A DNA stretch of 33,318 bases from an uncultured Hyphomicrobiaceae bacterium (GTDB taxonomy: Bacteria; Pseudomonadota; Alphaproteobacteria; Rhizobiales; CALHAX01): assembly GCA_937931785.1 (NCBI GenBank), contig CALHAX010000115.1, positions 1 to 33,318 of the forward strand, given 5' to 3'. Below the pieces are notes generated by a model, which saw only the letters and a program-made list of their open reading frames with translations, was not told the DNA's origin and ran no database searches. Numbering within the stretch: the first letter of the stretch is position 1; each line of letters starts with the position of its first letter. A program made the translations under genes and the position numbers. Positions 16,408 through 28,267 of the stretch are shown here, piece after piece.

Positions 16408-17577
16408 ATGAGCGATGAGGAGGATACGGATGTGTCCTCCTGGGTGCGTACGCTACGGCTGACAAATTTTCGCAATTACGCCGGACTTGTGCTTGATCTC
16501 TCCGCTGCGCCGGTTGTGCTGGTTGGCAGTAACGGTGCCGGGAAGACCAACCTGCTTGAAGCGGTTTCCCTGCTTGCTCCCGGTCAAGGGCTTAGGCGGA
16601 CCCCCTTCCCGGAACTTGGGCGACTTGCTGGTGCTGGTGACTGGGCGATTTCAGCCGAGGTTGAAACGGGTGACGGGGCTGTGCACATTGGCACTGGCCT
16701 TCCCCAGGGTAGCGGCACGACGCGCGGCGGCCGCGTGGTCCGGATCAACCAGGAAACCATGAGTGGCTCCGGTGCATTGGCGGATTATCTTGAGATGGTT
16801 TGGCTTACGCCTGCGATGGATGGGCTGTTCACAGGCCCTGCAGGGGATCGTCGTCGTTTTCTTGATCGTTTGATCTTGTGTTTCGATCCGAGCTACCGCG
16901 CGCGCGCGGGGCAATTTGAGCGGGCGATGCGGCAACGCAACAAGTTGCTTGAGCTTGATCACGTCCAACCGACCATGTTCGAAGGTCTTGAGCTGCAGAT
17001 GGCAGAAACCGGCGTTGCGATGGCTGCAACGCGCAACGAAGCCGTGAACCAGATCGTGGCCAGCATTGCGCTCCGCCGCGAGACCTCTCCTGACAGTCCG
17101 TTCCCGTGGGCTGATCTGACACTGGATGGCACGATCGAGAACTGGTTGCATGAGATGCCTGCGGTTGACGCTGAGGATGCCTACATCCGTAAATTGGCAA
17201 CTGAGAGACCACGTGACCGGACTGCGCGGCGCACGCTCTCGGGGCCACACCGGTCCGACTTGCTGGTTGGTCACGGGCCGAAAGAAATGCCGGCGCGGGT
17301 CTGCTCGACAGGCGAGCAAAAGGCGCTCCTCATCAACCTGATTCTCGCACATGCAGCGTTGGTCAAGCAGGCGCGCAATGGTGGAGCCCCGGTGCTTCTG
17401 CTCGATGAAATTGCGGCCCATCTGGACGTGCAAAGACGCGTGGCGTTATTTGCTGAAATCCTCAATCTCGGGTGTCAGGCCTGGATGACGGGAACCGATA
17501 AATCCGCATTTGAGCCATTGGCTGGAACGGCGAACGGATTTATTATGGAAGATGCTGAAATTAAAGGGAAATTTTGA
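16408..17577 (+). CDS. recF: DNA replication and repair protein RecF
   Basis: RecF is an SMC-like ATPase that binds gapped DNA and helps load RecA. The 389-residue product has RTLRLTNFRNYAGL near the start, Walker A GSNGAGKTNLLEAVSLL, the RRFLDRLILCFDP segment, the ABC signature region STGEQKALL and Walker B/D-loop LLLDEIAAHLD. The frame is open to a GTG at 16363, which overlaps the dnaN stop by eight bases and would support coupling; I list the ATG at 16408 because it gives a more normal N-terminus, but the GTG is possible. It is co-transcribed with dnaN by position. Confidence 0.92.
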   Translation: MSDEEDTDVSSWVRTLRLTNFRNYAGLVLDLSAAPVVLVGSNGAGKTNLLEAVSLLAPGQGLRRTPFPELGRLAGAGDWAISAEVETGDGAVHIGTGLPQGSGTTRGGRVVRINQETMSGSGALADYLEMVWLTPAMDGLFTGPAGDRRRFLDRLILCFDPSYRARAGQFERAMRQRNKLLELDHVQPTMFEGLELQMAETGVAMAATRNEAVNQIVASIALRRETSPDSPFPWADLTLDGTIENWLHEMPAVDAEDAYIRKLATERPRDRTARRTLSGPHRSDLLVGHGPKEMPARVCSTGEQKALLINLILAHAALVKQARNGGAPVLLLDEIAAHLDVQRRVALFAEILNLGCQAWMTGTDKSAFEPLAGTANGFIMEDAEIKGKF

Positions 17578-17606
17578 CCCGATTTTCCCTCGCTCTCGGT
17601 CAAAAT
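17571..17606 (+). terminator. inverted repeat over the recF stop codon
   Basis: Perfect 9-base arms ATTTTGACC (17571-17579) and GGTCAAAAT (17598-17606) flank an 18-base loop; the recF TGA lies inside the left arm. A TCTTTT stretch follows at 17612-17617. It could be a weak terminator for recF or an operator for gyrB, whose start is 171 bases downstream. The repeat is seen, the role is inferred. Confidence 0.4.
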
Positions 17607-17677
17607 ATGCTATCTTTTCAGAACAGTTTTAGCAGCTTGATTCAGTGGTTCTACCGGAAAACTGAGAAGTCTGCTGA

Positions 17678-20218
<2,541 letters not shown>

Positions 20219-20358
20219 TCGAAAATGGTCAGTCTCGTGGTCATAGTGTGCCCTTTATTCTGATTTGGTAATATCGGGCATGAGTGTCATACTCGGGGCA
20301 TTCATGTGCGTAACGGGGCACACGCACTGCGTATCGGTATCCGGGGGGAACCTTTGTC

Positions 20359-20811
20359 ATGTTCAGCTTCTTTGGTCGCACATCTCAAGTCATCAGCATC
20401 ATCTTCCTGTCATTCGTGCTCGGGGCTATTCTTGCCGGACTGACAGCATACTATTCTCCGGAATGGTTCGACTACATTCTGGACTCGGCTTCAGACGTGA
20501 AAGCCTGGCTTTCGAACGACTGGCTGCCGCTTGAGGTCAACGTCTGGTTCAAGTTCCTGCTCAAGGACGAAGCGCTTGTCCTGATGTTTTTCACAATGGC
20601 AGCGCGAGTACTTCTGTATGTGATGTTTGCCCTGTTCAACACCCTTACGGCTGCATTCCGAACACCAGCGCTTTCCAAGTATGAAGTGCGTGCTCTGATT
20701 GATGAGAACAAGCGTCTGAAGGGCGAGTTGCAAGATGCTGTTCGGGCTGCGGCATCACGCGTCAAGGATGCTGCCGGTTCGGCAAACGAGAGCATTGGCA
20801 AGCTGGGCTGA
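20359..20811 (+). CDS. unrecognised two-TM protein with coiled-coil tail
   Basis: This 150-residue protein has two hydrophobic segments (about 10-32 and 72-98) separated by about 40 residues holding several Trp (WFDYIL, WLSNDWLPLEVNVWF), and a charged C-terminal tail (about 108-145, ALIDENKRLKGELQDAVRAAASRVKDAAGS) with heptad-like spacing that could form a coiled coil or amphipathic helix. The start is an ATG with a GGGGGGA ribosome site. I do not recognise the family. Its place between gyrB and a PBP1A gene and its composition suggest an inner-membrane protein that interacts with a partner through the tail, but this is only inference. Confidence 0.75.
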   Translation: MFSFFGRTSQVISIIFLSFVLGAILAGLTAYYSPEWFDYILDSASDVKAWLSNDWLPLEVNVWFKFLLKDEALVLMFFTMAARVLLYVMFALFNTLTAAFRTPALSKYEVRALIDENKRLKGELQDAVRAAASRVKDAAGSANESIGKLG

Positions 20812-21015
20812 TCTTTGGCCGCGTCACACCTTGCTCGGATGCCGGTTGTCGTCGCGTTGTAATCTTATTTGCCGCGATGGATCGTTCCGGATCTGGACGT
20901 CAGACAATTCATTCTTAACCCTGCATTAAATCTCACCGTCTACGTTGATCGCCGGGAGTGACGTTCCGCGCATGAGCGCGGGCGAATGTTTGGTGTGTGG
21001 TTGCGTTGCGCGGGT

Positions 21016-23223
21016 ATGACAGAACGACCCTTTCATGAAATGGACGCGTTCGACACGCCATCGGATTCACCCCGACAGCGTGGCACGTCCGCTCATGATC
21101 TGCAGAATGATGTTGTTGCGCGGGCCTCTGCACAAGATCGTGAATCCACTTCGACCACGCTTGATATCCTGATGATGATTGGCCATCTGGCGGTCAGTTT
21201 CTGGATGTGGCTTGTCGGTCTATCGCGATATCGCAGGATTTTTGCCGCCACAGCCGGGCTGGCTATTACGGTTACGCTTGTGTTGGCAAGCATCATAGCC
21301 TGGCACGCGATTCATCTGCCATCTCCTTCGCTTGCCGATTTGCGACGGCAAACCAAAAGTCTGCATATTGTCGACGTCAAGGGGCGCACGCTGGCACGAC
21401 GCGGTGAGCGACACACGTATCTGACGACAGAGCAAATTCCTCAGCACCTGATCACAGCGGTGCTAGCAACGGAAGATCGCCGGTTCGTCAATCACATCGG
21501 TATTGATGTCATTGGCCTCGCCCGCGCGACGTTCACGAACATCCGTGCCGGACGTTATGTGCAAGGTGGTTCGACGATTACGCAGCAGTTGGCAAAGAAT
21601 GTCTTTCTGAAACCCAATCGGACGATGAGCCGCAAGATCCAGGAACTCATCCTGTCGTTCTGGCTGGAAGTGCGCCTGTCGAAGAAGCAGATCCTCGAGC
21701 TTTATCTGAATCGTGTTTACTTCGGTGGCGGGGCCTATGGCATCGAGTCCGCTTCAAACCGCTATTTCGGCAAGCCGGCGCAGAACCTGACGCTTGGAGA
21801 AAGCGCCGTTCTGGCGGGACTGCTCAAGGCCCCTTCGCGTTATTCTCCGCAACGGGATCCAGCGCTGACCTTGAGACGTGCTCGGGTTGTTCTGCAGAAT
21901 ATGATTTTCGCCGGAGCGATCACGCAGGATGAAGCAATTGCTGTGATGCAGAAGCCCATTCATTTTGTAACATCTCGTCCACGCAAACGCTTGCGGCATG
22001 CCAACTATGCGATTGACTGGATTTACGAAAATCTTCCGGAGGTTATTGGGCAACCGAAGGGCGATCTTGTCGTGCACACAACGATTGATCGCGATTTACA
22101 GGTGCAAGCGCAGAAACTTGTTCGCAGTCGACTGGACGTTGAAGCAATGGTGCGCAAGGCCGAGGAGGCTGCTGTTGTGTTGTTGGATCACAACGGTGGC
22201 GTGAAAGCGCTTGTCGGTGGTCGATCATATCGCAAGAGTCAGTTCAACCGGGCGGTCAAGGCGCATCGCCAACCGGGATCGGCGTTCAAGCCGTTCGTAT
22301 ATGCGGCGGCTGTCGAAGGCGGTTTCACACCAGACACTGTGGCATACGATGAGCCCATCACAATCAAAAAATGGACACCTCAAAACTACGGCAAGACTCA
22401 TGCAGGGCAAGTGACATTGCGTCGTGCGCTCGCACAGTCGATCAATACGGTTGCCGTTCGCATCTATCTTGAAATCGGAAGATCGGATGTGGTGAAGCTT
22501 GCCCAACGGCTCGGAATTCATTCCCAGTTGCACACGTTGCCGTCGCTTGCGCTGGGGACGGCTGAAGTCACACCGATCGAACTGGCAGGCGCCTACGTTC
22601 CATTCTCCAATGGTGGATATGCGGCCGGCACGCATGTCATTTCCAAGGTCACCACCGTTGATGGCGTGGTGATTTATGAGCGCGGTGCACCCTCTGAAAA
22701 GCGCCTGCTGAAACCGGATGTCGTCAGCGCGATGAACGATATGCTGTCGACGACGCTGGTGTCGGGCACCGGACGTCATGCCGCTATTCCCCCGCATCCT
22801 GCGGCGGGTAAGACCGGTACAACGCAGGACTTCAAGGATGCCTGGTTTGTTGGTTACACGTCACACTACACAGCGGCTGTGTGGGTGGGAAACGACAAGG
22901 CGGAACGTATGGACAAGGTGGTTGGTGGTGGATTGCCAGCGTCAATCTGGCGCGACGTGATGACCGTTGCACACAAGGACATCGATCCGGTTCCGTTGCC
23001 TGGAAGTTATGCGGATCGTGTGCGGCGAGAAGGACCGATTGCTGACGTGCCGGAGCCGGTTGCTGTTGAAGACGAGGCGCCCGGCCTGCTTGCCAGCGTT
23101 TTTGGGTATGAGAAGAAAAAGAAGGCTGCACGCGTGCGACCGCGGCGACCTGTGAAGCGCAAAAAGAAGAAAGACTTCAATCCAAACTCTGCCGGCTGGG
23201 CGAGCGTATTCTCGCGGCAGTAG
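21016..23223 (+). CDS. class A penicillin-binding protein (PBP1A type), bifunctional transglycosylase/transpeptidase
   Basis: This enzyme polymerises glycan strands from lipid II and cross-links them. The product has about 735 residues from the ATG at 21016; an ATG at 20986 would add ten. A cytoplasmic stretch leads to a membrane anchor near residues 75-100. The glycosyltransferase (GT51) domain shows EDRRFVNHIGIDVIGL with the catalytic Glu, GGSTITQQLAKN and RKIQELILSFWLE. The transpeptidase domain shows the serine motif SAFKPF (S-x-x-K), SQSIN (the S-x-N motif) and KTGTTQ (the K-T-G motif). All key residues are present. The C-terminus is a Lys/Arg-rich tail (KKKKAARVRPRRPVKRKKKK). The neighbouring two-TM gene lies upstream. 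Confidence 0.93.
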   Translation: MTERPFHEMDAFDTPSDSPRQRGTSAHDLQNDVVARASAQDRESTSTTLDILMMIGHLAVSFWMWLVGLSRYRRIFAATAGLAITVTLVLASIIAWHAIHLPSPSLADLRRQTKSLHIVDVKGRTLARRGERHTYLTTEQIPQHLITAVLATEDRRFVNHIGIDVIGLARATFTNIRAGRYVQGGSTITQQLAKNVFLKPNRTMSRKIQELILSFWLEVRLSKKQILELYLNRVYFGGGAYGIESASNRYFGKPAQNLTLGESAVLAGLLKAPSRYSPQRDPALTLRRARVVLQNMIFAGAITQDEAIAVMQKPIHFVTSRPRKRLRHANYAIDWIYENLPEVIGQPKGDLVVHTTIDRDLQVQAQKLVRSRLDVEAMVRKAEEAAVVLLDHNGGVKALVGGRSYRKSQFNRAVKAHRQPGSAFKPFVYAAAVEGGFTPDTVAYDEPITIKKWTPQNYGKTHAGQVTLRRALAQSINTVAVRIYLEIGRSDVVKLAQRLGIHSQLHTLPSLALGTAEVTPIELAGAYVPFSNGGYAAGTHVISKVTTVDGVVIYERGAPSEKRLLKPDVVSAMNDMLSTTLVSGTGRHAAIPPHPAAGKTGTTQDFKDAWFVGYTSHYTAAVWVGNDKAERMDKVVGGGLPASIWRDVMTVAHKDIDPVPLPGSYADRVRREGPIADVPEPVAVEDEAPGLLASVFGYEKKKKAARVRPRRPVKRKKKKDFNPNSAGWASVFSRQ

Positions 23224-23810
23224 TGCGTGCTGCTATTTTACTCTGCATGCTTTATCGGCTGGTTGGTTGTCCAGTCGAATGTGCAGAACTACTCTTCTCT
23301 TTTCTGAAGTGATTTACTTTTCTTGAGGTCCGCTTTGGTGACAAGGGGGCACCGTTACCGGTTGGCAGAAGCATAAAATTGTATCGTTTATCTCAGGCGT
23401 TGATTTACGATGCTGTTGTTTCCGAAGTGTAAAATCCCCCTTTTGCGGAAAGCCACAGCGTTCCTCCGCGGCCACATTAACACTTGGCAGAGACAGATCA
23501 GACAAGCGTCAGAGCAAGCGCAGTTCCTAGTCACTGAGAGCTCTCAAAATGTTTTTTGCATACGGCCGCAACCTCTCAAGAGCCTACTTTCTTCATAGTC
23601 TTGAGATGCAAATTGAAAAAAGCATTAACGATATTTGTCCTGAGAAAAAGAGTCGAGTGGATTTATCTACACCATCCAGGCATCTGGAATTGACTTCGCA
23701 TGATGGCGTCGCAAACAATAAGACCGATATACGCGGCCAGCACGAACCGGACGAATTGAGCTGATTGCCCTACAGCGCGTCTGATGCAAATGAACTCATG
23801 ACGCGACGGT
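23224..23810. other. gene-poor, AT-richer stretch between PBP1A and the MttB-family gene
   Basis: These 587 bases hold no convincing gene; the short open frames have unlikely composition and no ribosome site. Two symmetric elements are visible: a perfect 12-base palindrome TGAGAGCTCTCA at 23535-23546 followed by a run of A and T, and 7-base arms CTCAAGA/TCTTGAG at 23575-23581 and 23599-23605. It lies downstream of both neighbouring genes, so it should contain their 3' ends, but I find no classical terminator. Confidence 0.4.
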
Positions 23811-25376
23811 TCAGATCGCTCCACAGACATCCCGGCGCCGTTCCTTCGTGTGCGCCACATATGCTTCCAGCTCTTTCAGAACCGCGGCATCCAGATCCGG
23901 TGCTTCGTAGTCCGCCAATCGCTGCTTCCATATGGCGTTGGCGCGGACCTCGGCGGATTTTGCACCATCGGCTTCCCATTGCTCGTAGGAGTTCGCGTCC
24001 GCGGTCGTCGCCATGTAGAACGCAGTCGCAAAGTTTGCTTGCGTGTGGCTTGATCCGAGGAAATGATCGCCGGGACCAACTTCTGCGATGGCGTCCATAG
24101 CCTGGGCGTTGTCGGATAAATCGATGCCTTCGAAAAACGCGCACATCTTGCCGCACAGGTCGGCGTCGAGAATGGTTTTTTCGTACCCCGTCACCAGCCC
24201 GCCTTCGAGCCATCCGGTGGCATGATTGATGAAGTTTGCACCGGCCAGCATCGCCATCATCAGACCCATGGTGCCTTCCTGTTGGGACTGCCCGTCGGTA
24301 AGTTTCGAAGCGGAGAGGGAGCCAACTGTGTGGAGCGGTACGCCAAGCCGACGCGCAAGTTGACCGGACGCGAGCACCATCTTTGCGGCTTCGGGGGTGC
24401 CAAAGGTCGGTGCTCCGGACTGCATGGACATGGTGCTGGCAAACGATCCCATCAGGCAGGGCGCACCCGGGTTGATCAATTGCAACAGACAGAGCGTCGC
24501 CATCGCCTCGGCGAGAACCTGCGCCATGGTCCCGGCGACGGTGCATGGGCTCATGGCGCCAGCGAGGGTCCATGGCGTACAGGCGACGGCCTGTCCGTTA
24601 CGGGCGTAGGTTTTCAATGCACCTGACATGGCACTGTCGAGCACAAGTGGCGCATTGGTGTTGCTCACCCCGTAGAGCACACAGTTCTCTGCGACAAATT
24701 TATCTCCGAAGAGAATTTTTGCCATATCGACAGAATGCTGCGCACGTTCGGCGCCGATCAGCGCGCCGAAAAATGCCCGATCGGAATACTTGATGTGCGC
24801 CAACAGCATGTCGAGATGACGGGTTTCCGGATCCGTATCGACAGGCTCGCAGACGATGCCGCCGGAATGATGCAGATACGGGATGGTCTGGTGGATCTTG
24901 ATGAGCTTTTCGAAGTCTTCAAACGTCGCATAACGTCGACCGTTATCGAGGTCGTGCACGAAGGGTGGACCCCATGATGGTGCGAGCACCGTCGCATCCC
25001 CACCGATCTGAACCGAGTTGGCACGATTGCGGGCATGTTGCGTGAACTGCCCAGGTGCTGTGGCCTGAATGATGGTGCGGCACATGCCGGGTTCGAAGCG
25101 GACACGTTCGCCCTGCACGTCCGCACCGGCGTTGTGCAGGATATCGAGGATCTCAGGATCGTCGCGGAACTCCATTCCGATGTCGTGCAGGATTGCGTCA
25201 GCATTACGCTCGATGATTGCGAGGCCGTCTTCACTCAGGATATTCAACGGGGCAACAGCACGGGTAATGTAAGGTTTCCGTGGTACAGAAGCAGCCTGCC
25301 GCGCTGCCTGTCGGCCTGCGCGGCCACCACGCTTGGTGCGCTGAGCACCCGTATCTTGAACGCCCGTTTCCTTCAT
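23811..25376 (-). CDS. trimethylamine methyltransferase (MttB) family protein, non-pyrrolysine type
   Basis: This 521-residue protein matches the MttB family (TIM-barrel methylamine methyltransferase fold). After a basic, low-complexity leader (about 1-33), the NILSEDGLAIIERNADAIL region leads into the barrel, with GGDATVLAPSWGPPFVHDL, LLAHIKYSDRAFFGA, MQSGAPTFGTPEAAKM and GLMMAMLAGANFINHATGW segments typical of the family. The reading frame is uninterrupted, so the pyrrolysine codon of true trimethylamine methyltransferases is absent; relatives without it demethylate other methylated amines such as glycine betaine. No corrinoid protein or activator gene is next to it, so the substrate is unknown. 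The ATG at 25376 is used; the divergent AsmA gene starts 236 bases away. Confidence 0.85.
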   Translation of the reverse strand: MKETGVQDTGAQRTKRGGRAGRQAARQAASVPRKPYITRAVAPLNILSEDGLAIIERNADAILHDIGMEFRDDPEILDILHNAGADVQGERVRFEPGMCRTIIQATAPGQFTQHARNRANSVQIGGDATVLAPSWGPPFVHDLDNGRRYATFEDFEKLIKIHQTIPYLHHSGGIVCEPVDTDPETRHLDMLLAHIKYSDRAFFGALIGAERAQHSVDMAKILFGDKFVAENCVLYGVSNTNAPLVLDSAMSGALKTYARNGQAVACTPWTLAGAMSPCTVAGTMAQVLAEAMATLCLLQLINPGAPCLMGSFASTMSMQSGAPTFGTPEAAKMVLASGQLARRLGVPLHTVGSLSASKLTDGQSQQEGTMGLMMAMLAGANFINHATGWLEGGLVTGYEKTILDADLCGKMCAFFEGIDLSDNAQAMDAIAEVGPGDHFLGSSHTQANFATAFYMATTADANSYEQWEADGAKSAEVRANAIWKQRLADYEAPDLDAAVLKELEAYVAHTKERRRDVCGAI

Positions 25377-25547
25377 TTTTGAACCGTTTGTCCCCGTGTC
25401 GGTGTATCAGACACCACAGTGATGACAAAAACGCTTCATAATCAATCCCTTGTGCGGGCAGACAAGCGGGTTTGTTTCTGTCCAAATCGTGGGATCGTCG
25501 TTGGGCGCGGGTCTTGTAACGCGATACACTTGCGCCAATACAACACT

Positions 25548-25578
25548 TTGATTCGCCATGCGATCCTGGGCCTATACT
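25548..25578 (+). promoter_or_regulatory. possible sigma-70-type promoter of the AsmA gene
   Basis: TTGATT (25548-25553) and TATACT (25573-25578) are separated by 19 bases, two more than ideal, and lie about 35-65 bases before the AsmA-family ATG at 25613. This is a single weak match and the spacing is not optimal. Confidence 0.25.
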
Positions 25579-25612
25579 GGCAGGTGCGTGCTGCGACTTC
25601 GGAGAAGACTTC

Positions 25613-27694
25613 ATGCGTGTTCTCGGATATATTTTCCTCACCTTTATTTGCGTGGTGCTGGCGCTCGGCACATTTGTGTTCGTTGCAGCCCCCGTTGATC
25701 TCGTGCGCGATCAGATCGTCGCGGCGGTGAAACGCGAAACAGGGCGCGATCTTGCGATCCGCGGCGGGGCATCGTTTGCCGTCTATCCCAACCTTGGTGT
25801 TTCCCTCGGCAATGTTGAACTGTCTGCCCCTCCCGGTATGGGGGGAGCACCGTTTGTGAAAATGGCTTCGCTGAAACTCGCGATCCCTTTGCAGGCGCTG
25901 CTGCAGCGGCAGATTTCGATTGACGAGTTTGTTCTGGTCGATCCCGAGATCGACCTGCGCGTGGACAAGGATGGCCGAAAAAGCTGGTCCTTTGATCGCC
26001 CTTCGGCGACATCCAGCGGAGACGATGACCCAGCGCTGTCTCCGGAACTTGAAGAGTTTGTTCAAAACAGCAATCAGCAGGCGCAGCCCTCAAATCAGGC
26101 GGAGGGAGGCACCGGCATAAAAGGATTGCGGTTGGGCGATGTGCGAATCATCAACGGCACATTCCGGTATACAGATGCCCGTGATGGCACCTCCGAAGCC
26201 GTGACGGCGGTGAACGTCAGTGTTGGGCTTGATGCCCTGACGGCGCCCCTGAAACTGTCTGGTGATGGCGTCTGGAAGGGGCGCAATGTTCCGATCAGCG
26301 CGACTGTGACGAGTCTGGATGATATTCTTGCCGGGCGGCGCGCCAAGGTTGCTCTCAATGTTGCTGCGCAAGGACTGAAATTGAACTTTGACGGGACTGT
26401 CGATCCTAAAGGTGACGGATCGCTTGCCGGGCGCCTCAAACTTTCGTCGAGCGACGTACCTGATGTTGCATTCTGGTTGGGCGGTCGTCGCGATGCTGCA
26501 GGCCCGCTACGCATCATTTCACTCGACGGTATGTTGCAAGGTGACACGACTGCCGTTTCCCTTCGACAGGCTAAATTCAAGTTCAACGACCTGACGGGAA
26601 GTGGCAACCTCGCAGCACGTCTCAAGGGGCGCAAGGCGGTGGAAGGTGTGGTGCGAGTAGGAGCGATCAATACCGCATCGTTCTTGGGCAAGGTGGATGG
26701 CACAGTGACATCGACCGGTGGACAAACTACGACGCGGTCAGCTGCTGCCGCAGATTGGGATGATGCGCCGATTGACTTCAAGCCACTGCGATCTACGGAT
26801 GCGAACCTGACTGTCGCATTCGAGTCCCTGACCCACGGGGACATCCAGATCGGTGCGGGCAAGATGGCCGTTGTGCTGGATCGTGGTGTTCTTCGTGTCA
26901 ACGCCGATCCTCTCACGATCTACAGTGGAGCAGTTCGCAGTGCTGTGGTGATCGATACCCGACCGGCAGTTGCTGTGTACAGCGCACGGATTTCTGCGGA
27001 TGGCGTCTCGGCATTACCGCTCCTCAAGGCGGTCGCCGGGTTCGACTGGTTGTCTGGAGCGACGACTGCGCGCATCAACGTGCAAGGGCGCGGAGCCAGT
27101 CAACGGGCGATGATCCGTTCCATGGACGGTACGGCTTCCCTTAATTTTGCAAACGGTGCAATTGAAGGTCTGAACATTGCCAGGATTGTACGTGGTGTGC
27201 GGCAAGGGAAGTTCAATAATTTCGATCGCATACCGGGCGAAAAAACGGATTTCAGTGCACTGAGTGCATCGTTCAAACTTAACCAGGGCGTGGCGAACAA
27301 CGGTGACTTGAGCCTTGTAGGACCGTTGTTGCGTGCAACGGGCGCAGGGGCCATCAACGTGGGTGGACGTGCCATTGATTATCGTCTTGTGCCGAAGGTT
27401 GTCGGGTCGCTTGAGGGGCAAGGTGGCGCGGACGCGTCAGGTCTTTCTATCCCGCTGCTGATCAAGGGGCCATGGGCGAAACCTCGTGTCGAGCCGGACC
27501 TGAAAGGGATACTTGAAAATCCACAAGAGGCCTTGAAAAATGTGGGCGGCCTCGTCGAAGGTGCGCGGAAAAAGATCAAGTCCAAGAAGGTCAACGATTT
27601 GTTGGATAGTGTTCTGGGCGGTGGCCAGTCAGGTGATGGCGGCAAAAATAAGAACCCGCTTGGCGGTTTGCTGGGCGATTTTCTGAAGCAATAG
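25613..27694 (+). CDS. AsmA family protein
   Basis: AsmA-like proteins are large, inner-membrane-anchored periplasmic proteins of the envelope, thought to take part in lipid transport and outer-membrane assembly. The 693-residue product has one N-terminal transmembrane helix (about 3-25, YIFLTFICVVLALGTFVFV), then the AsmA N-terminal domain (VDLVRDQIVAAVKRETGRDL, FAVYPNLGVSLGNVELSAP). A long beta-rich middle follows, then a C-terminal AsmA_2-like region (about 500-620) with ARINVQGRGASQRAMIRSMD, VANNGDLSLVGPLLRATGAG and a DYRLVPK stretch. The C-terminal tail is Gly/Lys-rich. An ATG at 25613 with GGAGA upstream is used. No partner genes are adjacent. Confidence 0.9.
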   Translation: MRVLGYIFLTFICVVLALGTFVFVAAPVDLVRDQIVAAVKRETGRDLAIRGGASFAVYPNLGVSLGNVELSAPPGMGGAPFVKMASLKLAIPLQALLQRQISIDEFVLVDPEIDLRVDKDGRKSWSFDRPSATSSGDDDPALSPELEEFVQNSNQQAQPSNQAEGGTGIKGLRLGDVRIINGTFRYTDARDGTSEAVTAVNVSVGLDALTAPLKLSGDGVWKGRNVPISATVTSLDDILAGRRAKVALNVAAQGLKLNFDGTVDPKGDGSLAGRLKLSSSDVPDVAFWLGGRRDAAGPLRIISLDGMLQGDTTAVSLRQAKFKFNDLTGSGNLAARLKGRKAVEGVVRVGAINTASFLGKVDGTVTSTGGQTTTRSAAAADWDDAPIDFKPLRSTDANLTVAFESLTHGDIQIGAGKMAVVLDRGVLRVNADPLTIYSGAVRSAVVIDTRPAVAVYSARISADGVSALPLLKAVAGFDWLSGATTARINVQGRGASQRAMIRSMDGTASLNFANGAIEGLNIARIVRGVRQGKFNNFDRIPGEKTDFSALSASFKLNQGVANNGDLSLVGPLLRATGAGAINVGGRAIDYRLVPKVVGSLEGQGGADASGLSIPLLIKGPWAKPRVEPDLKGILENPQEALKNVGGLVEGARKKIKSKKVNDLLDSVLGGGQSGDGGKNKNPLGGLLGDFLKQ

Positions 27695-27748
27695 TAAAGT
27701 TTCGCTGTTGAAGCAGTGCAGTGTCAGGTTTGTAGTCGTGATTTTCCG

Positions 27749-28255
27749 ATGACGGACAATGAAACAAGTCTCCAACGCGTGGGAAGTCTTGTCGGCGTAT
27801 CGCGTGACCCGCTCGTGGACGGTCGACAATCGGCACGTGCTCTGGAGATACAGCGCGGCGTTTGTCGTATGCTGTTCGAACTGGGGCTCTCGCCATTCAC
27901 TGAATTTACGCTTGCGAACGGTCGACGTGCCGATGTGGCAGCTCTTTCTGAAAAGGGAGACATCTGGATTGTGGAAATCAAGTCGTCTCTTGTGGACTAT
28001 AATTCAGATAGCAAATGGCCTGAATACTTCGACTACAGCGACCGGTTCCTGTTTGCCGTGGATGCCGACTTTCCCCTTGATGTGCTCCCGTCGAATACCG
28101 GTTACATGATCGCAGATCGCTACGGAGCCGAAATCGTTCGTGAAGGTGCGGAGGATCGTCTGTCCGCAGCCCGGCGCAAGGCCGTGACCAACCGGTTTGC
28201 GTGTCAGGCCGCTCGACGCTTGCACAGGATTATGGATCCTGACATGTCGATGTGA
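27749..28255 (+). CDS. mmcB: MmcB-family DNA repair protein (PD-(D/E)xK nuclease-like)
   Basis: MmcB proteins are an alphaproteobacterial family linked to DNA repair in Caulobacter. From the ATG at 27749 the product has 168 residues; a GTG at 27716 in frame would add eleven. The PD-(D/E)xK nuclease pattern is clear: RRADVAAL with Asp62, a GDIWIVEIKSS strand with Glu76 and Lys78, then WPEYFDYSDRFLFAVDADFP, which is strongly conserved in the family. I found no LexA-type GTTC-N7-GTTC operator in the upstream 50 bases. It lies 54 bases after the AsmA gene on the same strand and ends 12 bases from the convergent response-regulator gene. Confidence 0.85.
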   Translation: MTDNETSLQRVGSLVGVSRDPLVDGRQSARALEIQRGVCRMLFELGLSPFTEFTLANGRRADVAALSEKGDIWIVEIKSSLVDYNSDSKWPEYFDYSDRFLFAVDADFPLDVLPSNTGYMIADRYGAEIVREGAEDRLSAARRKAVTNRFACQAARRLHRIMDPDMSM

Positions 28256-28267
28256 CGGCAGCAAAAA

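Noticed and set aside
23549-23764. Short plus-strand frame (71 codons) in the gap after PBP1A
   Set aside because: No ribosome site, no family resemblance and irregular composition; not supported as a gene.
23811-25376. Pyrrolysine-encoding amber codon in the MttB homologue
   Set aside because: The frame is continuous from start to stop, so no amber codon is read through; it is the non-pyrrolysine type.
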